DNA of 64,000 nt from Escarpia spicata (Eukaryota > Annelida > Polychaeta > Sabellida > Siboglinidae). This document shows positions 1-13,579 of this stretch, one piece after another (the stretch's first letter is position 1; each line of letters begins with the position of its first letter). The translations under genes and the position numbers were made by a program. The stretch spans positions 26,999,276-27,063,275 of the forward strand of contig OZ023207.1 of assembly GCA_963995525.1 (NCBI GenBank). Reading direction: 5' to 3'. The notes beneath the pieces were generated by a model. The model was not told the DNA's origin. It made no database searches and saw nothing but the letters and a program-made list of their open reading frames with translations.

Positions 1-229
1 CCCGAATCTCGTCATCGATCTTATATGACCTGCGATTAACCCTCACGGGCTCCTCAATCAAACAAAGAATATCCTCCTCGGAAGAGATACTTCAGTCGTC
101 TCTCAAACTAGACCAGATAAACCTTTTCTTGCCAGAGCTTCCGATACAGTTTACTTCGATGTCGTCGTCATCAACACTCACAATAATTCCGGGATATGGT
201 TTTTTGTCGTATAGAACCACACAATTTTC
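1..229 (-). pseudogene. Fragment of a conserved small domain protein, in-frame stop
   Basis: Read on the minus strand from 229 to the window edge, one frame gives about 76 codons containing YDKKPYPGIIV, a run of four Asp followed by IEV, RFIW, and later SEEDILCLIEEPVR. I recognise this spacing (KPYPG, acidic V-x-V stretch, FxW, EDILCxIxxPV) as a compact module at the ends of many uncharacterised, often transposon-associated, invertebrate proteins; I know no formal name for it. An in-frame TGA (complement of 92-94) lies between the two halves. The sequence just 5' of the fragment on the minus strand ends in CCCTTGTAG, so a splice acceptor there is possible. The gene continues out of the window. 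Calling it broken rests on the TGA; a sequencing error is the alternative. Confidence 0.4.
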
Positions 230-2661
<2,432 letters not shown>

Positions 2662-5600
2662 TGTTGTGAACATACGTTTATCATCCTACTGTATACATGA
2701 GTACAAGGTTATAGCCAGTGATAGTTATGATATGAATAGTCTTCGTGCAGTAGTTACAATGAAGCGGGATACTTCCTCCAAATTGAGATGGCCTTCGTGT
2801 GCATAGGTATGCCATGGTATGAAGTAATAACTAACTCATTTTTGAAGGGCCATATCGCAGTGCATTAACAACGGTAAATCATCAAGCAATAGTGGCTTTT
2901 GCAGTGGCATCAGCTGCTCTATCTTTCTAAGGGATCAAACCTTCCATGACACTGTAGGGACTGTTTCCAGTATCACAATGTAGTTGTATGATAAGCTTAA
3001 TGTTTGTGTCTAACGAAATCGTTCAGTTCCCTATCTCATGTCTGTAATGTATAGTACAACGTTGGAAAGAGAACAGTTTCGCTTCAAGAAAATTAACCGA
3101 AGCTGTCCTCCTGACGTCTTCCACAACGGCGGCCGAAATAAGACGGAAGGCTGCTGGCTCCGAACGGACTACGATAGGCTGTATAATGTGTGCGGTGTTC
3201 TTTGTGATATAGTTATTACACGGCTAAAGTGCTGGCTTCTAAGTTCGGCCGGCAGGTTTTGTTGACTCCAGGATCGGTTGTTTAGTCCATGGGGATCACT
3301 GCCATCAATATTTTTTACCATATTTGTGTGACCTATATTAGTGTTTGGACACATTACACTAACGTAATATGTGTAAGTTACGTATGTATACTTGTCAAGT
3401 TATTTTTAATTTCGAGAGCTACATCAGCTGTTCAGCACGGCTGTTCAGCACGCGCTGTCTCGTTGCGCTGTCTCGGATGTTGACATCGCAAAACAGGGGG
3501 TGGATGCTGTTGGAGATTCTACGCCAAAAATGTACCGGCTTAGCACGTCTCCCGTGGTGTCGCGCTGTCTCGAAGACGGGGATGCAGTTGGAGATTTTCA
3601 GCGAAAATCCGGACTATTTGCGTGCATTCAGGTGGAACGGGATATGCACCCAAAGTCCAGTACTCTCCCGGAAATTTCGTGAGAGTTGGCAGGTATGTTT
3701 ATGTTATGGAAAATTTAGCTTCTCGCTAGCTTCTCCCAGTTACTCGAACAATCTTATAAATTGAAATTACCTAGCACAGAAGGACAGGAGGTACTATGTC
3801 AGATCAACAGTTCCGGCATGGCCTTTCATCGTGACGTTGTTCAGCGCATGTGACTGGTCTCCGCCTACGATAACAATGAACCCGTGTACCATTGTCGTCA
3901 CTGTAGGATTTCCTTAGAGAACCACGACAAAAATGTCGGGTTGCGTCATTTCCAATGTGGGGTAGGTGGACACAAATCCACTGAGCGTAGATGACTGTGA
4001 TCGAATGCAAACTAACTTGAGCAGAACATCTGCTGTTCAATACATCGAAATACAAAAAAAGAGCACGAACGTGTTTCAGCTTTGACGATTTATCAATATT
4101 CCAGGTAGGCTAAATCAGTGTTCGCATTCTGTTCCAGGCTACTGTTGCTGTCGTGGGACATAGGCTATGCAAATCAATACGGAAACAACCAGCTGTGGTC
4201 TGGTAAGGACCTCGAGTAAATACTACAAGGGAAGCTGCTTTTATGAAACATTCTGCCGTTTAGTGAATGTGGCAACGCCGGTTTGTAGTTGCCCACTGGT
4301 GACCTTCAAGTTTCATAAGAGCTCTTATTTCAATGAATAGGTTCGTTTTATAAAAAATCTTTCCAAAATGTATTTATTAATGAGGTCAACACAAACAGTA
4401 TGTGTTAATCAGATGAACGCATTGGACAGTGAAGTGTACGGGCAAATTATGCCATGCCACTCACCAACGACGTAAACTACGTTTTTTCACTTTAGTGATT
4501 TTGAGTAATGGTCGTTCTTATGTGTTTTATAAAAAAAAGCAGCCGACTACAAACCGCCAGGGTGTATGGCCAGCAAGACGAAGATTTTAATGATACTAGC
4601 AGGCGTCAAACATCTGTAATTCCAATTTTTTTAGGAAGGTTAGGCTGACATTTATTTAAAATAAAAAAGTATTATTATGTTAAAATATTGCACAGAGTCT
4701 GAAAATATGAAATAAATGCTTTGTTCCCGCAAGTCACTAACTTTACATATTCAAAATGGTAGTCGACCGGACGCAAACTTTATATCGACTAAGACAAAAT
4801 GCAACCACTAAATAATATGGGCTGAACCGGAGTCAGTGTGTTACCTATCAAAAATCAAACAACAGCAAACGGTGTAATATAGAAGACAGTTGTATTCAGT
4901 TTCTTTGGCCATTTGTGGGTCATTTTTTTGTTCAGAAATTGCAAAATTTGACCCAAAAGTAGTTAAGCAACTATGTTAGACATTATTTTTAGGATATAAT
5001 CAGTGAGTTACAACTTTCTAGCCATGTTAGATTTTGTTCAAATTTGTCATCGGTTGTAAAAAGAGGCATTGGTAAAATAGAATTTGGAATTGTGGTTAAT
5101 TATGGATCATTTGTTTCTTAATATCAAATTTGACAGAGAATTGGTCAATAAGCTGGTTTGCCAACATCAGGCCTACTATTTATGTTGCTAGTGGCCAATC
5201 AGGTATTGGTTCTAGAGAGAGGTCACTGGTTTCACAGTAGATTTGAAGGTCATATTTTATTTGTGTGGATAACATGGTTTATTCAACCAACTAACCAAAA
5301 TGTGATTAAATAACAATTTTTCCTTTATATTTCAGGGTGTAATCGGAGTGGTGCAACTTGCCAGCCATTTCATGTGTTTGGTCACATGTTTGTACGTTTA
5401 AGACGTGGGAAGAAAATTTACCTCAGCCAGGGGTGCATATGCACCCTCATACATCACACGGGCCTGCGCTGTGCATTCGGACTTGCGCCCCCATGTTACA
5501 AGAACAATGAAGATATCGGAAATTGTAGGATGTGATATCGACATTTTTGCCCATCCCATGTAAACGATGGCTCGACTGTTTACATTGCCTAGAATCCAGC

Positions 5601-5667
5601 GTTCTTTTTAGACCCCCGAAAGTTTATGGATATCCGGATACCACGTCTTTCCCAAAGTCTTTCATGG
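2662..5667. other. Intergenic, no recognisable feature
   Basis: No reading frame with recognisable content. Small local duplications occur around 3420-3600 (for example GATGCTGTTGGAGATT and GATGCAGTTGGAGATT). Confidence 0.5.
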
Positions 5668-5795
5668 TACCGTATTCGTTCTATTAAGCGTACAGTACGC
5701 TTAGCAAATATTTGAGACGAGGAAGTGTGTTTAAAAAATCGTCCCTATTAAGCGTACATCCAAATGGTCAAGTTTAAATAGACACAACGTCATTG

Positions 5796-5946
5796 CCGGC
5801 CGAGTTGGTCACTTGGTTGATGCAAGAGCAGACTTTACTGCACCTGGCTATTTCCACCCGACATCAAGCAAGCAGACTATGGCGAGTCCGGCAACCCGGC
5901 ATCGATCGCCGGCAAGCAAGCGGGGAATTTGTGTCGAATCCGGACC
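5796..5946 (+). repeat. tRNA-like SINE candidate
   Basis: GGCCGAGTTGGTC near 5797 resembles a tRNA A-box of the Leu/Ser type, and GTGTCGAATCCGG near 5932 resembles a B-box. The boxes are about 130 bases apart, much further than in a normal tRNA, so this would be a degenerate or interrupted SINE head. The call is weak. Confidence 0.2.
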
Positions 5947-6010
5947 CATCTCGATTTCGCCGTTATAACTTGAGTTTTGCCTAACTTTTATACCTCAGTA
6001 CGTTAGTTCC

Positions 6011-6217
6011 ATCATTCAACATCACCCCAGGTATATTTATATTACAAAAATACGACCATATTTGTGCTAGTCTGCGCTGCTGCGGTCGTGCGTTATCGCA
6101 TCGCATGCGATGTAGCAGCGTATGTTGTTGCATACCAGGGCGCTATTTACGCCCCAAAAGTGCGCTAAGACGCAATATTCCTAAACATAAATATGCCTGG
6201 GATAATGTTCAATTGAT
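6011..6217. mobile_element. Palindromic MITE-like element
   Basis: The arms 6011-6052 and 6176-6217 are inverted copies of each other over about 40 bases with roughly a quarter mismatches; the core CCCAGGYATATTTAT is the best conserved part. The centre is GC-richer and contains the 14-bp perfect palindrome CATCGCATGCGATG at 6099-6112. The total of about 200 bp with no coding capacity fits a miniature inverted-repeat element lying inside the larger 5668-6768 interval. Confidence 0.45.
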
Positions 6218-6768
6218 ACCCTTGCATTTTTATTGTAACATAATAATTTTGTGACCATTTATCAACGTATCGTGTTTGTATTATGCCAGATATTTTTCAA
6301 TCAAGGCAATATTTTTGAATACTCGGTTTCTCCGCTCTGCCACAACGAAACTGCCTATTGCAAGAGAATAAGTACTAACCGATCCCTTACTACATAGTTA
6401 GCAGTATATTCGCCAGGTGGCACCATCGTCTCGCTTGGGTGTGCTAATGGCGTACGCCAAGTAAACATGTCGTTAGAGTTGGACACATTCACATTTCTAT
6501 CAAACATTCAAATGTAATACGTGTTTAATATTATTACTGATGGTTGCTCAGTGTTACCAGCTTTTTATATATTCACGTGTGGTCAAAAGGAGACAAGAAC
6601 GCTGCAAAGTCTCCAGATATGTGTGAAAAAATGTTATGTAAAAAATCGTCAAATATCGCAGTAATTTGATATTGGGGGAGAAGACATTGCATTACGGATT
6701 CCCGGCATCACCAAAAATGGGGGTGTACACTAATTAGGGCATGTACGCTAATTAGAACGAATACGGTA

Positions 6769-7425
6769 ATTCTCTTTTGTGAAGCATTTGATTTTTACAA
6801 CGGCCAGTTTTGACAATCAGCTGATATGAATACTATTGTAAACGTGTTAGTTCCCCCACAAGTTGATGGTAACACGGACCAGTAACTAAAAAAGTTACTG
6901 ACCTTCGTAATATAGGTGGTCAGTGACAACCGGGTCAGCGTATATTTCGAACATTAGCGTATGGTGGGGAATGGAACACCCTTAAGCGAAAATGGGCAAA
7001 GTTATTTATGAATTTGTTATTTTGACTTCCTGTTGTTGTCATACGATTACCGTGCGTTTATACTATGTATTACCAAAGCATTTGTGACATTTAACAACAA
7101 TAACTTTTTTAATCGTTAATTATAATATTGTTCCAAGGGTGTGTCTTGTCCAAAACCTGTAATCAGTTCCTTCGAATGTTTCACTGTAATCAGTTCCTTC
7201 GAAGGTTTCTCGTCAGACAGATTTTGTCTTAAGGTACTGTTACCGCATTTCAATCGTTGCATTTAACTGATATGTAATTAACTAGCAAACGTGGTTGTTC
7301 TGCAAAGTTGGCCAAATTGTGTGGTAACGATAATTAGTTCGAATAAGAAATTGACAGGAACATTACAGAGACATGCGTAAAAATACTTGTGATCTTTCAG
7401 CCTTGTGGATTGAACCAAGTGGGTG
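6769..7425. other. Intergenic, one 27-bp duplication
   Basis: Nothing coding was recognised. A 27-bp direct duplication (TGTAATCAGTTCCTTCGAA and its flank) sits at 7158-7211. Confidence 0.5.
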
Positions 7426-7531
7426 TGTGTGTGTGGGGGGGGGGTGTGCGTGTGCGTACGTGTACGTGTGTGTACGAACGTGCGTGTATTTGCGTGTGTG
7501 TGGGGGGGGGGGTTCATGCGTGTGCGTGCGA
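7426..7531 (+). repeat. G-run and GT/GC-rich simple repeat
   Basis: Two uninterrupted G tracts (7435-7444 and 7502-7512) are separated by GTGTGCGTGTGCGTACGTG-type sequence. It ends about 40 bases before the splice acceptor of the secreted-peptide gene. Confidence 0.85.
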
Positions 7532-7581
7532 AACCCATTTAACTATGTCGTGTATTTCTTTATTTTCCCAGATCTATCAAG

Positions 7582-8511
7582 ATGAACAAGCTGCTTGTCG
7601 CCATTATTCTAGTCACCTGCGTGGCCAGCACGATGAGTAAGTCACACCCTACTGTGTCTTGAACACAACCAGCAAAGTATACACACACCGGCCAAATGTG
7701 AAGAAACGAACGTTTGGTTTTCAAAATTTACCAGAAAGTACAGTGCGGCAGAAAATATGTTTTCTGAAAATTCCTATGCTCTGATGTTAAAAAATTTAGT
7801 TACCTTTTTCAAATGTAATGTAAATGCATTAAGCTATATTTCTATGGTTTGGAATCAGATTACTTTGCTGCAGTAATAATAATTGTTGTTGCTGTTGTTA
7901 AAGACAATCGCCCTCTTAGTCGTAGAGCCTTGATTCTGCTAAAACTTCACGATATTATCAAATTCGATTTCTAGATAAATAACTGGTGCTACCTTGTAAA
8001 CCTATCAGGTATGAGTTTTTATAAGAACATCAAAACTGACAACAAAACCGTTACCATTTCTTACTGCGAAGCAAATCTTATATAATGTTATTATTATAGT
8101 ATATATGAATCCTCTACGTCAATAACATTAAATGCAGTTGAATTTGGTTTGTATGTTTGTATATGTGACCATTTAAGATATTGACAGTTAACCAATAAAT
8201 CTATAAAAAAAACGCCCAAACTATTTTCCTAACATTAAGAATGTCACTGTATTTCATCAGAATAAACAAACGATTGTGAACAATATATATATAACAGTTT
8301 TATTCTAATATCACTTGCTTGCACAATAAGTAAAAGTATAAGATGTTATGAGAATATATTACATATTATTGACGATGTATTTTGACAGTAAACCTATCTC
8401 AATGTGTACCAATGTGTTTTTACAGCACGGAAACGACACAATTTTCCAGTAATACAGTTCGTGGAAACATTACGAAAATCACAGCAACATATTGGCCAGG
8501 CTGAAGTCTGA
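7582..8511 (+). CDS. Two-exon gene for a short secreted peptide (46 codons)
   Basis: Exon A (7572-7636) follows the acceptor TTCTTTATTTTCCCAG and holds a start at 7582 reading MNKLLVAIILVTCVASTM: Lys near the start, a 12-residue hydrophobic core and small residues for cleavage, a textbook signal peptide. It ends at the strong donor GTAAGT (7637-7642) in phase 1. Exon B can begin after AATGTGTTTTTACAG at 8426, whose phase matches. It codes for 27 more residues beginning RKRHNFPVIQFVETL and ending GQAEV before TGA (8509-8511). An AATAAA at 8770-8775 could end the transcript. An upstream acceptor implies an untranslated 5' exon. I do not recognise the family. The tribasic RKR directly after the signal peptide would suit a processed peptide, but there is no Cys in the predicted mature part. 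Exon A is well supported; joining it to exon B is inference. Confidence 0.45.
7637..8425 (+). other. Predicted phase-1 intron of the secreted-peptide gene
   Basis: It begins GTAAGT and ends TTTTTACAG, 789 bases, AT-rich, with stops in all frames. Other acceptors between these points were not excluded. Confidence 0.4.
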
Positions 8512-8769
8512 CGATCTCATCCAAGACCATATCATTAAAGTAAAGTCATAACAATACAATATATAGTTGCTATACCATCTTTGACTGACTTCCTTAAGAA
8601 CAATGCACCAGGGGCCAGTTTCAAGAAGCATTCGAATGGACTTGACGTAGTTAGTATATTTGTTTACAAAGTTTTGTGTATCTACCTGGACAGTTTTGAC
8701 TTACACAATCCGCCAACGAACATTCGTGCGGTACAAACGCTTCATGAAACCCACCGCAGGACCCTGCAT

Positions 8770-8775
8770 AATAAA
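8770..8775 (+). promoter_or_regulatory. Candidate poly(A) signal AATAAA
   Basis: AATAAA about 260 bases after the TGA at 8509-8511, within otherwise non-coding sequence. It would give a single 3' exon of about 370 bases. Confidence 0.3.
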
Positions 8776-8795
8776 GATTCGGGGCGTTAAACTTA

Positions 8796-9539
8796 AAAAT
8801 GCGGACAGGTAGAATATGTAATTTACGTGTAGGTCATACATCAATACTGGCACATAGAATGTTTCAAGCTTTGCTACACACGCCTTGGAATATCGCTATT
8901 AGGTCTGCTTGTATATGAAAGAAATATTTATCTGGGAAGCACTCGATCATATTGCAATTCAGACAAGCAGTGGCGGATTACCAATAGACAGATATACTGG
9001 CACGTGCCTAGGGCAATGGGTCCACGAAGCCGAGTATATTTTGTGTGTACTTAATATAAATACATGCAGAGTACACCACGTATAAGGATTACACAAGAAA
9101 ATGCACGCACTTGTTTCCAATGTGGCCCTTGGAGAACCACAGACAAATACATGACACAATTGTTAATAAAATATAAACAAATAACAAAGACTAAAAACAA
9201 CAATTAATAACTTAAGTATTAACTAATACTCAGATGTCAAAACACAATTATACTGATGATATCGTATAGGATATTACCTCCTGCTTATTAAGTAATTTGA
9301 GAAACCGGCTCATATACTAGATATACATGATACCAGAACTAAACTTAAACATTGCGACAACAATAAAAAAGAGCTATCCTCCAGTAGAGCCCAGATTATT
9401 AAGATAATTTAACAAAAGACTTGATGACACATTAATAATGATGTTATTAATAAAATAGCTTCCCGTCTGATTTGAAATATATCTCAATACCGAATGTTTT
9501 AGTAGATAATGGTATTTAAAAATAAGAAGACATTAATAG
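8796..9539. other. Intergenic, no recognisable feature
   Basis: AT-rich, no coding signal seen. Part of it near 9300-9539 may be decayed 3' sequence of the minus-strand LINE that follows. Confidence 0.5.
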
Positions 9540-10560
9540 TAGACACACGAGCTGGTTTCCTGATTATTAAGGTAACTGAACAAAACCTGTTTCATTAGAT
9601 ATTTAAACTGAGTCTTATTAGGAGCACCTTGTATGTTATATGGCAATTCATGCTATGCCTGTATACCTGTGTAATAAAAAGAAGTTTGACCAAATGAAGA
9701 GACAAAGTACTATATATTGTATTTATACCGTGCTGCTTGCATGTAACGTTGAACGACTCGGACAAACAATTTGGTGCTTTGTCATTGACAATATTATAGA
9801 CAAGGTTCAATTTTAGTTGTTTAGCCCATAGACCCACAGGTAACATATTGACCTGTCAAAACTGCGTTGAACCAATATGGCCGGATGTTGGTTTTTGCCT
9901 TAAGAAGGAACCGGATTACCCTGTTCTGGGTACACTGTAGCCTAGATTTATATTTCTTAGTTAGACCGGAGAGCCACGATGAACAGGCATAATCAAAATG
10001 TCAAGGTCAACATTGGTTTTTTTTCATGTTGACTTTTTTGTTTTCCTGTATAAGAATTTTAACTTGGCATTTCATTGATTAATGATCTTATCAGACATTC
10101 CTTCTCTATTAATGACTGATTTAACTCTACACTTTAGCATTTAACACGCGTCTGACATATCAATGTGTTGCCAGTACATTTCGCCAGGATGGAATTACCC
10201 ATGTGTAGTTTACGTTTTCACCAAAACAGGATGGATTCCGTTTTTGCCTAGATGGAGTGGCAGTTTTTTGCTTATCAGCCTTTCTCTGGCAGCATCAAGC
10301 TCTGAAGAAACCTGTCTTCGATTTGTTGGGTATTCTTACCCGAAACTATTAGAACCTAATCGTCAGCATATAAAATATGTTTGCATTAAACAGCCGGGGG
10401 AATATAATTTATGTTTATTAACAACAGTGAGAGTCCAATAATTAACCCTTGTGGGACACCCACATTACAGTCGCCGGCTTAGGTAAAACACCACCAATTT
10501 CCACTGATTGTTGACGTTCATATATATATGACTGAAACCAGACTAACGCGGATTTACGAC
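9540..10560 (-). mobile_element. Highly degenerate LINE (RT and C-terminal piece)
   Basis: On the minus strand, 10395-10560 translates to a recognisable RT stretch (ALVWFQSYI, QQSVEIGGVLPKP, then a decayed VSHKG where functional elements have a GVPQGS-like motif). 10160-10390 follows with a decayed active-site region and LISKKLPLHLGKNGI. 9595-9846 reads like the post-RT C-terminal segment of CR1/Jockey-type LINEs (LWAKQLKLNLVYNIVNDKAPN). The order and strand of the pieces fit one element. Several stops and frameshifts make it dead. The assignment rests on motif recognition only. Confidence 0.5.
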
Positions 10561-10595
10561 GTCCGATAGCTTACACCCGTGTTGAAGCGTTGACT

Positions 10596-10897
10596 CTGGC
10601 TACCCGTTCATTTGCGACCGACTTACAAAGTGCTTATATTTACCTATATTGTGATTTGTATGGTTTAACGCCAGATTACATCGAGTAAATTAGATACCGA
10701 CCCATCAACAGACCGCTACGATCTGCCTCGCGCCCAGTTCGTAACGGCTTCTCAAAGTCAATGTCACCCATGATGATGACCGTTTAGCTGTTTGCACAGC
10801 GGTTCTTTGGAACAATTTGTCAGATTCGCTGGCTGCCCGTTCATTTTCGACCTACTTACAAAGTGCTTCTGTGTACCTATATTGTGATTTGAATGGT
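10596..10897 (+). repeat. Diverged 70-bp direct duplication, 233 bp apart
   Basis: 10596-10665 and 10829-10897 are direct copies differing at roughly one base in eight (shared core CTTACAAAGTGCTTCT/ATATT and CCTATATTGTGATTTG). A 102-codon plus frame (10817-11125) overlaps the second copy but shows nothing recognisable. Confidence 0.7.
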
Positions 10898-11439
10898 TTT
10901 TACTCCAGGTCACTTGATTTGGCCATCAGGCGCCCACAGGGCACCAACATTCCGGGTGGTGTCTGTTTCAATCTAACAAAGGTACGCCAATTATTCGAAC
11001 TGTATACATCACAATTGGAGATGTCCACGTACACGTCAGCACGAATATGGAACATGAAACAATCCAGTACGACGAATGTGCAAAAGCCCGGCAAGATTGT
11101 TGCCACGAAAGAGTTCGCCATGTGAAAAAAGTGACAAGCTATCATCACCGTCATCTGCGGGATGAATCCGGTCGGCACATATCTGCCACTAATGTTTATC
11201 TTTCCGAGAACGAGGATTGTTCAATCGATGATGACAGGTGCGCCACGTCAATTCTTCGGGTACTACAGTTCCAACGGCTGGACGGACTCTGATCTAGTTA
11301 TGCGGTGACTGGAGTATTTTGTCAATTTCACGAATTTAACAAGATTTAACAAGATTGCCACCCAGAGAATTAACTCTAGGTGGCAGGTGGACAAGGAAGC
11401 CCTTTGGCTTATCGAGAGTCCGACCCTTTTATCTATGTG

Positions 11440-12253
11440 TATCCCGCCCGTCTGAGGTATGTGTCGATTTTATTTTTAAACATATTCACGCTACTAGCAC
11501 CCACACAATCAGCAGGTAATCTGTTCCATTCATTTACAGTCCTTTGTGAAAATGAAATCTTTCTTATATCCAATCTACTCTGCTTCTTTGCTAATGCAAG
11601 TTCATGTCCTCTAGTCCTTTAATCTTTCTTAACTGAGAAAAACATATTTATATCAATATTTTCATAATCCGTCAATATTTTAAACACTTCTATCTGATCT
11701 CCTCTCAATCTCCTGGTCTCTAATGTTGTTAAACCGCATTTTTTAGGCGTATTTCGTAATTAAGATCCCTCAGATTTGGTATCATTTTAGTTGCTCTCCT
11801 CTGCACTCTTTTTAGCATATATATGTCCTTCCTGCGATATGGCCTCCATGCTTGAATACAATATTCTAAATGAGGCCTAACTATTGTTTTGTACAGCGGT
11901 ATTATTAGCTCTTTTTCCTTATACGTTATGTTTCGCCTAATTAATCCAAGAATTTGATTTCCCTTTGAAGCTGCAATTCCGCACTGCTCTGAAACCTTCA
12001 TATCAGCACTAATGGTTAACCCTAAGTCCCTTTCTTTTACAGTAGTATTTAGTACAGTACCCCCCATTGTATATTCTACTTCTTCGTTCCCATGTCCTGT
12101 ATGGAGGCATTTACATTTCCCAAAATTGAACAGCATTTGCCACTTTTCAGACAATTTGATCAACCTGTCAAGATCATCTTGTAAATGCTGTATATCTTCA
12201 TCACTTTTAATCCTTCTAAATCCTTTTGTATCATCCGCAAATTTCAACAATGC
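11440..12253 (-). mobile_element. 5'-truncated LINE reverse transcriptase fragment (CR1/Jockey-like)
   Basis: The minus-strand frame 12250-11729 starts at the RT active-site box ALLKFADDTKGF and continues through the thumb (SEKWQMLFNFGKCK, ERDLGLTISADMK, LYKTIVRPHLEYCIQAW). After a frameshift near 11730 a second frame carries the C-terminal conserved block (RLRGDQIEVFKILT, VNEWNRLPADCV, LRRAGYT) down to about 11440, with one stop. Everything upstream of FADD is missing, as expected of target-primed 5' truncation. Its 5' end abuts an LTR fragment at about 12250. Confidence 0.85.
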
Positions 12254-12347
12254 CTAGCTTGAATTGTATATTGTTTAGCCAATAGAAATGCTGGAAACCT
12301 GTCACATGTTGTGTAATTAGGTCCGCATATATAATGTATGTCTGTTG
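12250..12347 (+). mobile_element. LTR-A copy, internal part (left piece)
   Basis: About 98 bases matching the reverse complement of 49381-49478 in the solo LTR, roughly 85% by eye (shared TTGAATTGTATATTG, TAGCCAATAGAAATG, TGTGTAATTRGGTCCGC). The preceding part of the LTR is absent because the LINE fragment lies there. Confidence 0.75.
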
Positions 12348-13479
12348 TACGCATTTCGCCATCTGGGCGCTGGCGAAGGACTGGGACAGATCCAGGGTTG
12401 AACGAGACAGGTTGCCCTGCTGCCAAGAGAATGGCAAATCAAGTAGTGAAGCGTGGAGGGAATTGTTAACGTGGGTTACGTTCCCAAGCTTTTGTGTGTG
12501 TAATATTCAGTGTCCAGAGTGAATGTTCGAGTTTCGAAGAAGCCATGCCGCCACGTCAGCGGTATATTGAGACAACCTTCCGAACGGCCCCAAAGTATTT
12601 GCGTCGATGAGCAATAGTCGCGACGCGCTCTCCCAGCTCGGGCCATCCTCGAACAGCGGTCTCACAGCGACATCGTCAGAAAGCTTGACCGAATGCGACT
12701 CGTAGCGGCCGGCGGTAAACGTATACTGCCAGGCGTCGTCATTCGCGCGAACCCGTTCATCCGACTACTCGATCGTTTGCGACAGGGCAAGACCTCTCGA
12801 TCGAATTCGTAGCGGCCGGCGGTAAGCGTCTACTGCCCGGCTTCGTCTTTCAGTTGAACGTATTCAACTGACCTCGCAATCGTTTGCGAATGTGCGATCA
12901 TTGAACGGACGCGACTCGAGAATTCGCGGCGTACGACGGCAATCGTCAATTGCCCGGCATCATCACTCGTGCGGCCGAGATACACTGTTCTAATTGTATT
13001 CTGAGCTCGGCGTGTTGACTTCAACAAACGTTCGTATTATATTCGAGATGGGACTAGCCCAGTGTAAATGTATATTTTCTGATTGAACGTTTCTATTATT
13101 TGCTGTATTATGATTGATAGTTATATGTGGCTTTGAAGTGAGGTGTTATTACCCTTGAAGTATTCATATATATATATGTTGTAACAGATTACTGAAATGA
13201 GAGTCTGCGAGGACTAGTTATATACTGTGTATTTATATTATGGGAGTTATTCTGACATAACACTTGGCGCCTGGTGTTTGGTCGTATAGTGGTATAATCC
13301 ACCTCAGAAAGGAAGTGGAAATTTATAATTGAAAGATTCAGTGTTATTTTTATTATGTTCTATTAAGATTTGGTTACTGGATTTCTTTTTTCTGTTTATT
13401 TTTGTTCATCGAGATATATACCAAAAGGTAGACATCTTGTAATAAAGTTTATTAAATTGTCCTCGTTCTTTGTTGCTTG
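12348..13479 (+). mobile_element. 1.13 kb insert of unknown identity inside LTR-A
   Basis: The interval interrupts the LTR between two points that are adjacent in the 49 kb copy. It contains diverged tandem units (12701-12960), a PBS-like TGGCGCCTGGTG at 13264 just after GACATAACA, AATAAA at 13441-13446, and no recognisable protein. It may be a small non-autonomous LTR-type element. No repeated ends were seen. Confidence 0.4.
12701..12960 (+). repeat. Three diverged ~107-bp tandem units
   Basis: CGTAGCGGCCGGCGGTAA begins at 12701 and again at 12808, and a weaker third copy (CGCGGCGTACGACGGCAA) starts near 12925. Each is followed by TACTGCC(A/C)GGC..TCGTC-like sequence. The GC content is much higher than the surroundings. 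Confidence 0.6.
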
Positions 13480-13579
13480 TTCACGATAACCGTTCTTTCT
13501 CATATGCGTTGACCTTGCTATATAAGAACCCTACTAGACTGAGCCATCTAGTGTACGGAGACCTCGCTAATCCGTGACA
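13480..13579 (+). mobile_element. LTR-A copy, terminal part (right piece), ends CCGTGACA
   Basis: 100 bases nearly identical (about 3 differences by eye) to the reverse complement of 49280-49380, the terminus of the solo LTR. It includes CTATATAAGAACC and ends TAATCCGTGACA. Confidence 0.85.

Larger units (their letters stand above)
5668..6768. mobile_element. Candidate non-autonomous DNA transposon bounded by 26-bp inverted repeats
   Basis: The 26 bases at 5668-5693 (TACCGTATTCGTTCTA then TTAAGCGTAC) are matched by the reverse complement of 6743-6768 with about three differences. A third partial copy of the inner motif (TATTAAGCGTACATCC) lies near 5747. The first repeat continues into a 19-bp palindrome at 5685-5703. 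The 1.1 kb interior encodes no transposase. It could be a non-autonomous DNA element, or two separate small elements sharing a terminus. I found no clear target duplication. Confidence 0.35.

Noticed and set aside
11360..11390. Hairpin CCACCCAGAGAATTAACTCTAGGTGG
   Set aside because: Short imperfect palindrome with no context suggesting a terminator or ncRNA.
13176..13261. Short LTR TGTTGTAACAG...GACATAACA before the PBS-like TGGCGCC
   Set aside because: No second copy in the window and the left end is arbitrary; kept only as a remark on the unknown insert.
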